DNA of 64,000 nt from Frigididesulfovibrio sp031553235 (GTDB lineage: Bacteria; Desulfobacterota; Desulfovibrionia; Desulfovibrionales; Desulfovibrionaceae). Under the pieces are notes generated by a model. It had not been told where the DNA came from. It saw only the letters and a program-made list of their open reading frames with translations, and ran no database searches. The translations under genes were made by a program, and so were the position numbers. The DNA is taken from NCBI GenBank assembly GCA_031553235.1, contig JAVBLS010000041.1:7332-71331 (forward strand), given 5' to 3'. How positions within the stretch are numbered: position 1 is the stretch's first letter; each line of letters begins with the position of its first letter. Positions 48,634 to 56,547 of this stretch are shown here, in pieces.

Positions 48634-49973
48634 ACAAACGGAAAGACAATCTTTTCATTGCGACGGATCTGATCTGCTTTCTCGCCGCCCTGCAGATCTG
48701 TTCCTGGCTGGTGCTGCCGCCGGAATTGGCCATTTTCGCCGACTACACCGGGGCTTCGACCTTCACGGTGTTTTCTCTGCTGGCCTCCTTTTACATGCTC
48801 GACTGCCGCAAGGTGGGGCGTGAAGACTTTCGCGACACGGCCGTGCGCGTTTTTCTGGCCGTGCTCATCGGCTGCGTGGCCGCAGGCTTCATCTTTTACA
48901 GCTTCGACAAGTGGCGCTTCCCGCGCCTGATGTTCGTACTGCAGCTGTTCATCACCTTTGGCCTGACCCTGGGCTGGCGCGTCCTGTATTACGCCTTTTT
49001 CCGGCGCTTTACCGCCCTGCCCGAGCGGGTGCTTCTGCTCGGCGGCGCCGGGGCCGGCCGAGCCCGGGCCGTCCTGGCCGAATACATGCCCGAGGCCGTG
49101 GTTGTCGGTTACCTGGGCGAACCCGGGGCCGATCCCGAAGAAGCCGGCCCCTGGCTGGGCGACGCCTCCATGACCCTGCCGGTGCTTGAGGCCAAGAAGG
49201 CCGACCGGCTGATCGTCATCGACTCCTTTTACCTGGACTCCGATCTGGCCCGCGACCTCTTCGCCCGCAAGCTCGAAGGCCTGAAGGTCCACGACATGCG
49301 CGGCCTGTACGAGCGTCTGGCCGCCCGCCTGCCCGTGGACCTGATTGAAGACGACTGGCTGTTGCTTGAGGACGGCTTTACCATCGGCCCCATGCGCCAG
49401 ATCAAACGCACCATGGACCTCTGCCTCTGCCTGCCCATGCTCATCGCGCTTTCGCCGATTATTCTGCTGACGGCCTTGTGCGTGCGCCTGGAATCCAAAG
49501 GCGCGGCTTTTTATACCCAAAAGCGCGTCGGCCTGAACGGCAAGGAATTCATCGTCTACAAAATCCGCTCCATGCGCTCCGACGCCGAGAAAGACGGCGC
49601 CCAGTGGGCCCAGGCCCGCGACCCCCGCGTCACCCGCATCGGCCGCTTCATCCGCAAAACCCGCATCGACGAGCTGCCCCAGTTGCTCAACGTGATCAAG
49701 GGCGACATGAGCCTGATCGGCCCCCGGCCCGAGCGCCGCGAATTCGTCGACGATCTGGCCGCCAAGCTGCCCTACTACAACGTGCGCCACGCCGTGAAAC
49801 CCGGCATCACCGGCTGGGCCCAGGTCTGCCATCCCTACGGCGCCTCCCTTGACGATTCCCGCTACAAGCTGGAATACGATCTCTTCTACATCAAGCACCT
49901 CTCCGTGCTTCTGGACGTCAAAATCCTGCTCAAAACCATCGGCGTCGTACTCTTCCCCAAAGGCGCCCGGTAG
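48630..49973 (+). CDS. Polyprenyl phosphoglycosyltransferase (initiating enzyme, WbaP-like)
   Basis: A 447-residue membrane protein starting with GTG/ATG context at the end of the preceding gene. It has four N-terminal membrane segments (about 10-120), a CoA-binding-like middle domain (RVLLLGGAGAGRARAVLAE), one reentrant/membrane segment (about 263-285), and the catalytic domain FYTQKRVGLNGKEFIVYKIRSM, RIDELPQLLNVIKGDMSLIGPRPE, HAVKPGITGWAQV with the D-E catalytic pair. It transfers a sugar-1-phosphate to undecaprenyl phosphate. The sugar is unknown. A MITE-like repeat starts at the stop codon. Confidence 0.92.
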   Translation: MNKRKDNLFIATDLICFLAALQICSWLVLPPELAIFADYTGASTFTVFSLLASFYMLDCRKVGREDFRDTAVRVFLAVLIGCVAAGFIFYSFDKWRFPRLMFVLQLFITFGLTLGWRVLYYAFFRRFTALPERVLLLGGAGAGRARAVLAEYMPEAVVVGYLGEPGADPEEAGPWLGDASMTLPVLEAKKADRLIVIDSFYLDSDLARDLFARKLEGLKVHDMRGLYERLAARLPVDLIEDDWLLLEDGFTIGPMRQIKRTMDLCLCLPMLIALSPIILLTALCVRLESKGAAFYTQKRVGLNGKEFIVYKIRSMRSDAEKDGAQWAQARDPRVTRIGRFIRKTRIDELPQLLNVIKGDMSLIGPRPERREFVDDLAAKLPYYNVRHAVKPGITGWAQVCHPYGASLDDSRYKLEYDLFYIKHLSVLLDVKILLKTIGVVLFPKGAR

Positions 49974-50120
49974 GGACTGTTTCCAGATAAATCTTTTGTC
50001 CAATTGCTGCGTCAAACGAGCCTTTTTCCTCCGGTCGAGTACCAGAAGAGTACACTCCCTTCGCAAAAAGGCTCGTTTTCCTTGCTCTTGGCGCAAAATC
50101 TTTGATTTGGAAACAGCCCC
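49974..50120 (+). repeat. 147-bp MITE-like palindromic repeat, copy 2
   Basis: The ends GGGACTGTTTCCAGAT and ATTTGGAAACAGCCCC are inverted repeats. It aligns with the reverse complement of 3366-3511 over the full length. The interior has a further hairpin AACGAGCCTTTTT and AAAAAGGCTCGTT. It begins right after the TAG stop of the phosphoglycosyltransferase and lies between convergent genes. Confidence 0.7.
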
Positions 50121-50209
50121 TGGGGCAGATCAATTCACTCCCCCAAACACCTCAAAGGCGCTTCAGTTCTTATTGAAGCGGCTTTGCAAGATCACGCGCC
50201 GGGGCCCGA

Positions 50210-51613
50210 TCACGAAAACAACGAATCAAAGAAGCTCTGGAACTTCTGGTAATAGCCCACAATGAAGATCAGGATCATGATTGCGGGCAGTACATAGGTG
50301 AAGTACGGCCGCAGCAAGGCGGGAAACTTCAGGCCCGTGCCCTGGTCGGCCTCGGCAATGAACTTGTCCCAGCCCCAACCGTAGCGGGTGGTGCAAAAGA
50401 GCAGAAAAACCAGCGAGCCTAGGGGCAACAGGTTGTTGCTCAGAATGAAGTCTTCCAGATCCAGGACCACGGAGCCCTCGCCCATGGGGGCGAAACCGCT
50501 CCAGACGTTGAAGCCCAAAGCGCAGGGCACGGAGAGCAGCGCCACCAGAAAGAAGTTGATCAACACCGAGCGGCCGCGGCTCAGCTTGAGCACGTCCATG
50601 CCGAAAGCCACGATGTTCTCGAACACGGCAATGACCGTGGACAGAGCGGCAAAAGCCATGAACACGAAAAAGAGCGTGCCCCAGAGGGTGCCTGCGGGCA
50701 TCTGGTTGAAGATGTTCGGCAAGGTAACAAAGATCAGCCCCGGCCCGGCGTCGGGCTGCACACCAAAGGCGAAACAGGCCGGGAAAATGATCAGCCCGGA
50801 CATCAGGGCCGCAAAGGTGTCCAGGGCCACGATGTTCAGCGATTCTCCGGTCAGGCTGCGTTCCTTGTCCAGATAGCTGCCGAAAATGGCCATGCTGCCT
50901 ATGCCGATGCTCAAAGTGAAAAAGGCCTGGCCCAGGGCCGCATACAGGCTCACACCCAGCCCCTTTTCCGTGAGCTTGGAAAAGTCGGGCATGAGGTAAA
51001 ACTTCAGCCCCTCGGCCGCGCCGTCCAGGGTGACGGAGCGCAGGGCCAGGATGATCACCAGCAGGAAGAGGCCGCTCATCATGACTTTGGTAACCCGCTC
51101 CACCCCGGCGCGCAGCCCCATGGCGCACACTCCGAAACCAATGGCCACGGTGGCCAGCATCCAGCCGATCTGGGCATAGGGATCGGCCAGGGTGTTGCCG
51201 AAAAACTCGCCCACTTTGGCCGGCTCCAGACCGGTGAGCTGCCCGGAGGCCAGATACCAGCAATAGGCCAGCATCCAACCGGAAACCGTGGTGTAGAACA
51301 TCATCAGCAGGTAGTTGCCGAACACGCCGATATAGCCGTAAACGTGCCAGGGCTTGTGCTCCGGCCGCAGCGCCTTGAAGGCCGCTCCCACACTCAGCCG
51401 GGCAGCCCGGCCCACGGCGAACTCCATGATCAGCACCGGCATGGCCAGGGCCAGCAGAAAAAACAGATACACCAGGACAAAAGCAGCGCCGCCGTATTGT
51501 CCTGCGATGAAGGGAAAACGCCAGACGTTGCCCAGGCCGATGGCACACCCGGCGGCGATGAAGATAAAGCCGAGCCGGCTGCCCAAGGTTTCTCGCTGCG
51601 CACCCTCTTTCAT
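50210..51613 (-). CDS. Sodium:neurotransmitter symporter family (NSS) transporter
   Basis: A 467-residue LeuT-fold sodium-coupled transporter, about 11-12 membrane segments. The TM1 signature is CAIGLGNVWRFPFIAGQYGG, with a TM6 region ALGQAFFTLSIGIGSMAIFGSY. Substrates of bacterial members are amino acids, including aromatic and branched-chain ones. The ATG at 51613 follows GAGGAGGC; a GTG at 51619 is just upstream. The gene stands alone with repeats at each side. A link with glycine use or aromatic acid metabolism is only a guess. Confidence 0.92.
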   Translation of the reverse strand: MKEGAQRETLGSRLGFIFIAAGCAIGLGNVWRFPFIAGQYGGAAFVLVYLFFLLALAMPVLIMEFAVGRAARLSVGAAFKALRPEHKPWHVYGYIGVFGNYLLMMFYTTVSGWMLAYCWYLASGQLTGLEPAKVGEFFGNTLADPYAQIGWMLATVAIGFGVCAMGLRAGVERVTKVMMSGLFLLVIILALRSVTLDGAAEGLKFYLMPDFSKLTEKGLGVSLYAALGQAFFTLSIGIGSMAIFGSYLDKERSLTGESLNIVALDTFAALMSGLIIFPACFAFGVQPDAGPGLIFVTLPNIFNQMPAGTLWGTLFFVFMAFAALSTVIAVFENIVAFGMDVLKLSRGRSVLINFFLVALLSVPCALGFNVWSGFAPMGEGSVVLDLEDFILSNNLLPLGSLVFLLFCTTRYGWGWDKFIAEADQGTGLKFPALLRPYFTYVLPAIMILIFIVGYYQKFQSFFDSLFS

Positions 51614-52017
51614 GAACACGCCTCCTCTCTTTTACATATCATGTAAATAGTACATTACAGCGCGTATCCTGAAAGTTGCCGCGCTGTCAAAGGGATAGAG
51701 CATTTCACACTTGAAATGCTCGCAAGGATTTGTCGGCAAATCCTTGCCGCCAAATAGGCGTAGGCGGTCTTTGCCCGCCGTTAAGCGACTATTTGAAGCG
51801 TAAACTGCTCTAGAGGAAACGAACTGTTGCCAATCCGGGCGGAAGAATCGGCGTGGCACGCGGGCTTTTGCGTGAATGCCCTATGAGAGCAGGCAAAAAA
51901 CGGTGATTTACCTTGGCGCTTCACTGTTGTATGGAATTTTGGAAAAATCTTGCGTTGTTCTGAAAACGGCGGAGGAGGGTTTTCCGGCCGCCCGGCGCCC
52001 AAACAGGGAGGTAGGCC
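51614..52017. other. 404-bp gap with 119-bp repeat
   Basis: The divergent gap between the NSS transporter and the DsrE-family gene contains the repeat copy A (51696-51814). The rest has no recognisable gene or promoter. Confidence 0.5.
51696..51814 (+). repeat. 119-bp palindromic repeat, copy A
   Basis: TAGAGCATTTCA...CTGCTCTAGA. It holds three hairpins: GAGCATTTCA with TGAAATGCTC, GCAAGGATTTG with CAAATCCTTGC, and GGCGG with CCGCC. It matches 58834-58952 at 117 of 119 positions in the same orientation. Confidence 0.9.
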
Positions 52018-52374
52018 ATGAAAGTATTGATTGTTTTCAACCATGAGCCGTACGACGGCACGGACGTGACCTGGAACGGCCTGCGTCTTGCCGAAAAACT
52101 TATGGAATCCGGCACGGAGGTGCGGATTTTCTTGATGAACGACGCCGTGGATCTGGCTCGTGAGGCCTGCCTGCGCCCGGATAATTATGATCAGGATCTG
52201 GTGGACATGCTCAAGGATCTGGTTTCCATGGGCGTGGAGGTCAAGGTATGCGGCACCTGTATGGCCCGTTGCGGCATCCACAAGAACAAACCCTATTTTG
52301 AGGGCGCGCAAACATCCACCATGCCGGAACTGGCGGCGTGGGTTTTGGACTCCGACAAGCTGCTGACCTTTTAG
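52018..52374 (+). CDS. DsrE-family protein
   Basis: A 118-residue small cytoplasmic protein of the DsrE/DsrF-like fold (LIVFNHEPYDGTDVTWNGLRLAEKL, MGVEVKVCGTCMARCGI). The cysteine pair CGTCMARC might carry sulfur as in sulfur relay proteins. DsrE relatives act in sulfur transfer. The ATG at 52018 follows GGGAGGT. No partner genes (DsrF/H, TusA) are adjacent. Confidence 0.8.
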   Translation: MKVLIVFNHEPYDGTDVTWNGLRLAEKLMESGTEVRIFLMNDAVDLAREACLRPDNYDQDLVDMLKDLVSMGVEVKVCGTCMARCGIHKNKPYFEGAQTSTMPELAAWVLDSDKLLTF

Positions 52375-52423
52375 GAGGCGGGCCGGTTGGGCGTGATACG
52401 ACGCCCGACAGCAACTCCTAACG

Positions 52424-52702
52424 TCACTGAAGAAGCCGAACCGCTTCGGCCAGGGCTTCGGGGTCTTCCACTTCGCGCATCTGCCGGCCGATGTACTGCA
52501 TCTGCCGGCGCCGGGCTTCGTGGGTTTTCATTCGGGGCAATTCCGCCAGGGCGGAGCGCAGATCTTCAGGCAGTTCCAAACCACGCAACAACTGGGGCGA
52601 AAGACGGGCCAGTTCCTCGCCGAGCTTCTGCAGGGCCGTGCTTTCCCGCTTTTTTTGCGAGCGGCTTTTATACTCGTCGTCCGGGTAGAAATCAGATGCC
52701 AA
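52424..52702 (-). CDS. Short DarP/YjgA (DUF615)-type protein
   Basis: A 92-residue protein resembling the N-terminal half of the E. coli ribosome-associated protein DarP (about 183 residues). SRSQKKRESTALQKLGEELARLSPQ and KTHEARRRQMQYIGRQMREV match the family core; the C-terminal half is missing. It starts with TTG at 52702, with GGAG six bases upstream, and overlaps the end of the prenyltransferase gene by 11 bases. The short length may be the normal form in this lineage or a truncation. Confidence 0.7.
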   Translation of the reverse strand: MASDFYPDDEYKSRSQKKRESTALQKLGEELARLSPQLLRGLELPEDLRSALAELPRMKTHEARRRQMQYIGRQMREVEDPEALAEAVRLLQ

Positions 52703-53540
52703 GCAACACTCCGATGAAGATCAGAATCGACACCGGCCCGTTGGCCGCAAAGGCCGTGCGCAGCCGGGAAAGATCCGAGGGTTGAACGATGCTGTGCTCC
52801 CAGTAAAGAACGCCCGCGGCCGCCCCCAGGCAGATGTACCAGCCGAAGCCCAGGCCCTCGGCAATGCCCGCAAGCAGCAAAAAAAGCACCGCAATGGCGT
52901 GGCAGAAAGCCGAGGTTGCCAGCGAGATTGCCGCGCCGAAACGGGCCGGGAACGACTGCAGGCCGCTCTGGTGGTCAAAGGCCAGATCCTGGCAGGCATA
53001 CAGAATGTCGAAGCCGGCAATCCAGAAGAGCACGGCCGCGCCCAAGAGCAACTGGGTCATGGAAAAATACGGCGACACGGCCAGCATGCCCGCAATGGGC
53101 GCCAGCGCGATGACCGCGCCCAGCACGAAGTGGCAGAGCCAGGTGAAGCGCTTGGTGTAGCTGTAGGCCGCGGCCAGAACCAGGGTCGGAATGGACAGAA
53201 TCAGGCAGGCCTCGTTCAAAGCCAGGCACGAGAGCACGAAAACCACGGCCATGACCGCGCAGAACTGCCGGGTCTGCCAGATCGAAATCTCCCCCGTGAC
53301 CAGCGGCCGATCGGAAGTGCGCGGGTTCTGCCGATCAAAGGGTAAATCCGCTATCCGGTTGAAGGCCATGGCAAACGAACGAATGGCCACCATGGCCACG
53401 GTCAGCACGACCAGGGTCATGAACGTCGGCGTTCCATTCCGCACCAGAAAAGCCCCGCTGTAAGCAAACGGCAAGGCGAAAATGGAGTGCTCAATCTTGA
53501 TCATCCGACAAATGGAGCCGAAACCGCCGAGCAAACGCAT
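52692..53540 (-). CDS. UbiA-family prenyltransferase (MqnP-like)
   Basis: A 282-residue membrane prenyltransferase. The two Asp-rich motifs are NRIADLPFDRQNPRTSDRPL and YACQDLAFDHQSGLQSFPARFG, which bind magnesium diphosphate. The sequence fits the MqnP group of the futalosine menaquinone pathway, as expected in a deltaproteobacterium; 4-hydroxybenzoate prenyltransferase (UbiA) is the alternative. The ATG at 53540 follows GGGAGGT. Nine segments are likely. queA lies 177 bp upstream on the same strand. Confidence 0.85.
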   Translation of the reverse strand: MRLLGGFGSICRMIKIEHSIFALPFAYSGAFLVRNGTPTFMTLVVLTVAMVAIRSFAMAFNRIADLPFDRQNPRTSDRPLVTGEISIWQTRQFCAVMAVVFVLSCLALNEACLILSIPTLVLAAAYSYTKRFTWLCHFVLGAVIALAPIAGMLAVSPYFSMTQLLLGAAVLFWIAGFDILYACQDLAFDHQSGLQSFPARFGAAISLATSAFCHAIAVLFLLLAGIAEGLGFGWYICLGAAAGVLYWEHSIVQPSDLSRLRTAFAANGPVSILIFIGVLLGI

Positions 53541-53717
53541 GTTGCACCTCCCGCGCCTTTGTCGCGCTGTTGCACAAAACCTATCAGCAAACCCGCCGGC
53601 GGGCAACCGTGGCCGTGCTCCGGGTCTGGGGTACCGCACCCGCAGCCGCGGGCGACATCTTTATGTTTCGGACGCCTCGCCGGCCGACGGCCTTGCCGGC
53701 GCTTTTTTAAGCGCGCC

Positions 53718-54842
53718 TTACGGCAGCACCAGCATGGCATCGCCGTATGAAAAGAAGCGGAATCCAGCCTCAAGGGCCTGCCGATAGGCCTTGAGCACGG
53801 TTTCTCGTCCGGCCAGGGCCGAGACGAGCATGAGCAGGGAAGAACCGGGCAGGTGGAAGTTGGTGATCAGAGCATCAATGACCTGGAAGGGCCTGCCGGG
53901 GTAGAGGAACAGGTTGATCCAGCCGGCAAAGGGACGCAAGGGCCGAAACCCGGCGGCTTCGCCGTGCAGGGCGGCATGAACGCCCTCAAGCAGGCGCACG
54001 GAGGTGGTGCCCACAGCCGCGATTGCCCGGCCCTCGGCTTTGGCCCGGTTCACGGCCTCGGCCGTTTCCGAAGAAATTTCCACGTATTCGGCGTGCATGC
54101 GATGCTCGCGGATATCCTTGCAGCGCACCGGGCTGAAGGTGCCGTAGCCCACATACAGGGTGCCCTCGGCCCAGAAGCGGCCGGAATCGAGCAGGGCTTG
54201 GCGCAGGGCCGGGGTGAAGTGCAGGCCGGCCGTGGGCGCGGCCACCGAACCGGCTTTGTCCGCCCTGGCGTAGGTGGTCTGATAGCGCTCGGCATCCTGG
54301 GGAGAGAGCCCTTCGGGCCGATGGATATACGGCGGCAGGGGCAATTGCCCGAGGCGCCGCAGGATCGCGTCCAGATCCCCGCGTTTGCGTAGCAGTACCA
54401 GACAACGGCCAAACTCGCCACGCTCCAGCACCTGTAAAGAAAAATCAGGAGCCAGGACAAGCTCGGCACCGGGCGGAAACTTTTTGGCCGGACGGAGCAG
54501 GGCCTCGGCTTCGGCTGCTTCCCGATCGCCGTCGACACGGAATTCAAGCACGGGCGGAGGAGTGAGCAGCAACATTTCGGCCCGACCGCCACCCTGGCCG
54601 TCCTGGGTCTTGGGCAGGCGGGCCTCGATCCGGGCGGGCACCACTCTGGAGTTGTTGGCCACCAACAGGCAACCGGCGGGCAGCCGGCCCGGAAGATCCG
54701 CGAATTTGCCCAAGGCGGCCGGGCCTTTTCCGGCCTTAAGCACCAGCAGACGCGAATCTTCGCGCCGGGCCGCCGGGCTCTGGGCAATACGGTCTTCGGG
54801 CAGATCAAATTGATAGGAAGAAAGCAAAAAATCTGGATTCAT
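53718..54842 (-). CDS. queA: S-adenosylmethionine:tRNA ribosyltransferase-isomerase
   Basis: QueA transfers the ribosyl part of AdoMet to preQ1 in tRNA to make epoxyqueuosine. The 374-residue protein has the standard start FLLSSYQFDLPEDRIAQSPA, ANNSRVVPARI, PLPPYI, YQTTYA, AAPTAGLHF, GTFSPVR, HAEYVEI and FHLPGSSLLMLVSA. Usual length is about 350; an insertion near residues 85-110 accounts for the rest. The ligase gene precedes it by 71 bp on the same strand. Confidence 0.96.
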   Translation of the reverse strand: MNPDFLLSSYQFDLPEDRIAQSPAARREDSRLLVLKAGKGPAALGKFADLPGRLPAGCLLVANNSRVVPARIEARLPKTQDGQGGGRAEMLLLTPPPVLEFRVDGDREAAEAEALLRPAKKFPPGAELVLAPDFSLQVLERGEFGRCLVLLRKRGDLDAILRRLGQLPLPPYIHRPEGLSPQDAERYQTTYARADKAGSVAAPTAGLHFTPALRQALLDSGRFWAEGTLYVGYGTFSPVRCKDIREHRMHAEYVEISSETAEAVNRAKAEGRAIAAVGTTSVRLLEGVHAALHGEAAGFRPLRPFAGWINLFLYPGRPFQVIDALITNFHLPGSSLLMLVSALAGRETVLKAYRQALEAGFRFFSYGDAMLVLP

Positions 54843-54913
54843 AGCGTTTCGGTTGAAGTTTCCGGGCAGACCGAGGTCGGAGCGATTTTGTTGCGCCCAA
54901 ACCCGGTCCGACC

Positions 54914-56194
54914 CTATGTACGGGCGTCGGTGACCCGCCGCGACTTGCCGAATGATCGCGGCAAGGAGCCGTGGTCGGCAATTTCGACCTTGGCGGAGAC
55001 AAGCACGTGGGAATGCAGGCGTTTGGCCAGGCCGGCGGCCAGGTGGGCGTCGGCGCCGGAGCCGGCGCCTTCGGCCCGCTCCACCTGCAGAGTCATGCAG
55101 TCACGGCCTTCGGAGCGGGACAAGGCAATGTGATATTCCGAGCCAAGGTCCGGGAACTCCTGAAGCACGGCGGCAATCTGGCCGGGGTAAACGTTGACGC
55201 CCCGGAAAATGATCATGTCGTCGGAGCGGCCCAGCAAATGGTCGTGGCGGGGCATGGAGCAGCCGCAGGGACAGGGCGCGGGCAGCAGTCGGGTGAGATC
55301 GCGGGTACGGTAGCGAATCAGCGGCGCGGCCTCCTTGCACAAAGAGGTGACCACCATCTCGCCCACCTCGCCGGGCGCGACCGGCTCCAGGGTTTCAGGG
55401 TTGAGCACCTCGATGACGAAAAGGTCGGCCCAGTAGTGCAGGCCTTCGTGGGCGCGACACTCAAGGGCCGTGCCCGGCCCGTACATCTCGGTCATGCCGC
55501 CGATGTCGAAGCTTTCGCGCACCCCCAGGGCGGCTTCGAAGGCCCGGCGCATCTTCAGGTTGTGGCCTTCGGCCCCGAAGATGACCTTTTGCAGACGCAC
55601 CCGGTCGGACAGACCGTGGCGCAGCACCTCCTCGCCCATGAGCAGGGCCATGGAGGCCGTGCTGCACAGGCAGGTGGTACCGAGATCCGTAAGCATCTGC
55701 AGATGGATCTCCAGGTTGCCCGCGCCCACCGGCACGGTCAGGGCGCCGAACTGCTCGCAGCCGAGCTGGAAGCCGGCCCCGGCGGTCCACAGACCATAGC
55801 CCACGGCAATCTGCACCCGGTCCTGGGGGGTCAGGCCGGCCAGGTCGAAGCACCGGGCCATCTGCAGGGCAAAGGTATCCACATCTTTCTGGGTATAGGC
55901 CAGCACCTTGCGTTTGCCCGTGGTGCCCGAAGAGGCGTGTACCCGGACCACCCGAGATTCCGGCACGGCCAGCAGGGGCAGAGGATAGCCTTCGCGCAGG
56001 TCGTCGGCCGTGGTCATGGGCAGGTGTCTGAGATCGGCCAGGGTGCGCACATCCGTGGGGTTGATGCCGGCGACGTCAAACTTGGCCCGATACTGGGCGC
56101 TGCCGGCATAGCCGTGCAGGACGGTCCAGCGCAGGCCGTTCTCCTGGATGCGCAGCAGCTCTTCAGGGGTGTAACGGGGAATGAAACGGGACAT
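54914..56194 (-). CDS. Phenylacetate-CoA ligase (AMP-forming)
   Basis: A 426-residue adenylate-forming ligase (PaaK family) that joins phenylacetate, or another arylacetate, to CoA. The ATP motif is HASSGTTGKRKVLAYT, then YGLWTAGAGFQLGCEQFGA, GGMTEMYGPG and LGRSDDMIIFRGVNVYPGQI. The ATG at 56194 has AGGAG six bases upstream. In anaerobes such ligases often accompany indolepyruvate:ferredoxin oxidoreductase; that partner is not in the window. Upstream lies a leader with terminator and candidate leader peptides rich in Phe/Tyr or Trp, suggesting control by charged aromatic tRNA and a biosynthetic (salvage) role. Confidence 0.92.
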   Translation of the reverse strand: MSRFIPRYTPEELLRIQENGLRWTVLHGYAGSAQYRAKFDVAGINPTDVRTLADLRHLPMTTADDLREGYPLPLLAVPESRVVRVHASSGTTGKRKVLAYTQKDVDTFALQMARCFDLAGLTPQDRVQIAVGYGLWTAGAGFQLGCEQFGALTVPVGAGNLEIHLQMLTDLGTTCLCSTASMALLMGEEVLRHGLSDRVRLQKVIFGAEGHNLKMRRAFEAALGVRESFDIGGMTEMYGPGTALECRAHEGLHYWADLFVIEVLNPETLEPVAPGEVGEMVVTSLCKEAAPLIRYRTRDLTRLLPAPCPCGCSMPRHDHLLGRSDDMIIFRGVNVYPGQIAAVLQEFPDLGSEYHIALSRSEGRDCMTLQVERAEGAGSGADAHLAAGLAKRLHSHVLVSAKVEIADHGSLPRSFGKSRRVTDART

Positions 56195-56228
56195 GGCGGC
56201 TCCTGGGTTGTACGGCTGGGAAGCGGAC

Positions 56229-56260
56229 AAAAAAATCGCGGCCGGTGCCCCCGCCGCGAT
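56229..56260 (-). terminator. Terminator in leader of phenylacetate-CoA ligase
   Basis: On the minus strand ATCGCGGC (56260-56253) pairs with GCCGCGAT (56242-56235) around a ten-base loop, followed by seven T (56235-56229). It lies 35 bp before the ligase start codon, not after a gene, which is the place of an attenuator. Confidence 0.85.
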
Positions 56261-56275
56261 CGCATGTGCTTACAG

Positions 56276-56374
56276 TCAAAATCCGATTATGCGCACCATG
56301 CCGCGCGGCCCTGTCTCCACGGCCGCCACCACAAAAAAGAAAAAATAACGGTATGTATGCTCATGGGACGGCAT
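56276..56374 (-). CDS. Candidate Phe/Tyr-rich leader peptide
   Basis: A 32-residue frame that reads MPSHEHTYRYFFFFVVAAV and ends IIGF. The run YRYFFFF lies just upstream of pairing segment 1. GAGG sequences precede the ATG (56374) at two spacings. The poly-T tract could give phenylalanines by chance, so it is uncertain. It overlaps the Trp-rich alternative. Confidence 0.4.
   Translation of the reverse strand: MPSHEHTYRYFFFFVVAAVETGPRGMVRIIGF
56287..56364 (-). CDS. Candidate Trp-rich leader peptide, alternative frame
   Basis: A 25-residue frame MSIHTVIFSFLWWRPWRQ ending AAWCA, with four tryptophans, two of them adjacent, as in trp leader peptides. The WW codons sit at the start of segment 1. 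The ribosome site is less good (GAGG about 12 bases upstream). Only one of the two frames is expected to be used. Confidence 0.4.
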   Translation of the reverse strand: MSIHTVIFSFLWWRPWRQGRAAWCA

Positions 56375-56448
56375 TACCTCAGCCTCGGCGGCAGTGTCAA
56401 GAGAAGGAGAAGATCCGGCGACATTACCGGAAACCAAGACCCGCGGCC

Positions 56449-56478
56449 TTTGCCAACGGGGGATTTTTCCGCTAGGAT
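56449..56478 (+). promoter_or_regulatory. Candidate purD promoter
   Basis: TTGCCA (56449-56454), 18-base spacer, TAGGAT (56473-56478), about 70 bp before the purD start. Both boxes are close to the sigma-70 consensus. No PurR-type or riboswitch element was recognised. Confidence 0.6.
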
Positions 56479-56547
56479 TCGCCCGTTGTCCAAGGGTCCG
56501 ACCTGCCGGCTCGGTCGGGCAAAACCCCAAGCTTACTGGAGAAGAGC

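Larger units (their letters stand above)
56229..56400 (-). promoter_or_regulatory. Candidate aromatic amino acid attenuator
   Basis: On the minus strand, in order: TTGACA (56400-56395), two overlapping leader peptides, then three mutually exclusive helices. 1:2 is GCGGCC (56326-56321) with GGCCGC (56310-56305). 2:3 is GCCGCG (56309-56304) with CGCGGC (56258-56253) plus CGCAT (56293-56289) with ATGCG (56265-56261). 3:4 is the terminator at 56260-56235. Run-on Phe/Trp codons end just before segment 1, so a stalled ribosome would cover segment 1 and let the antiterminator form. This is the trp/phe attenuation layout. Confidence 0.6.

Noticed and set aside
53541..53717. Gene between queA and the prenyltransferase
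   Set aside because: Short GC-rich frames without a ribosome site or domain; contains only palindromic sequence such as GCGCTT/AAGCGC.
56195..56530. An 84-codon minus-strand gene upstream of the ligase
   Set aside because: Its first 50 codons have no start signal or domain; only the last 32, starting at the ATG at 56374, are of interest as a leader peptide.
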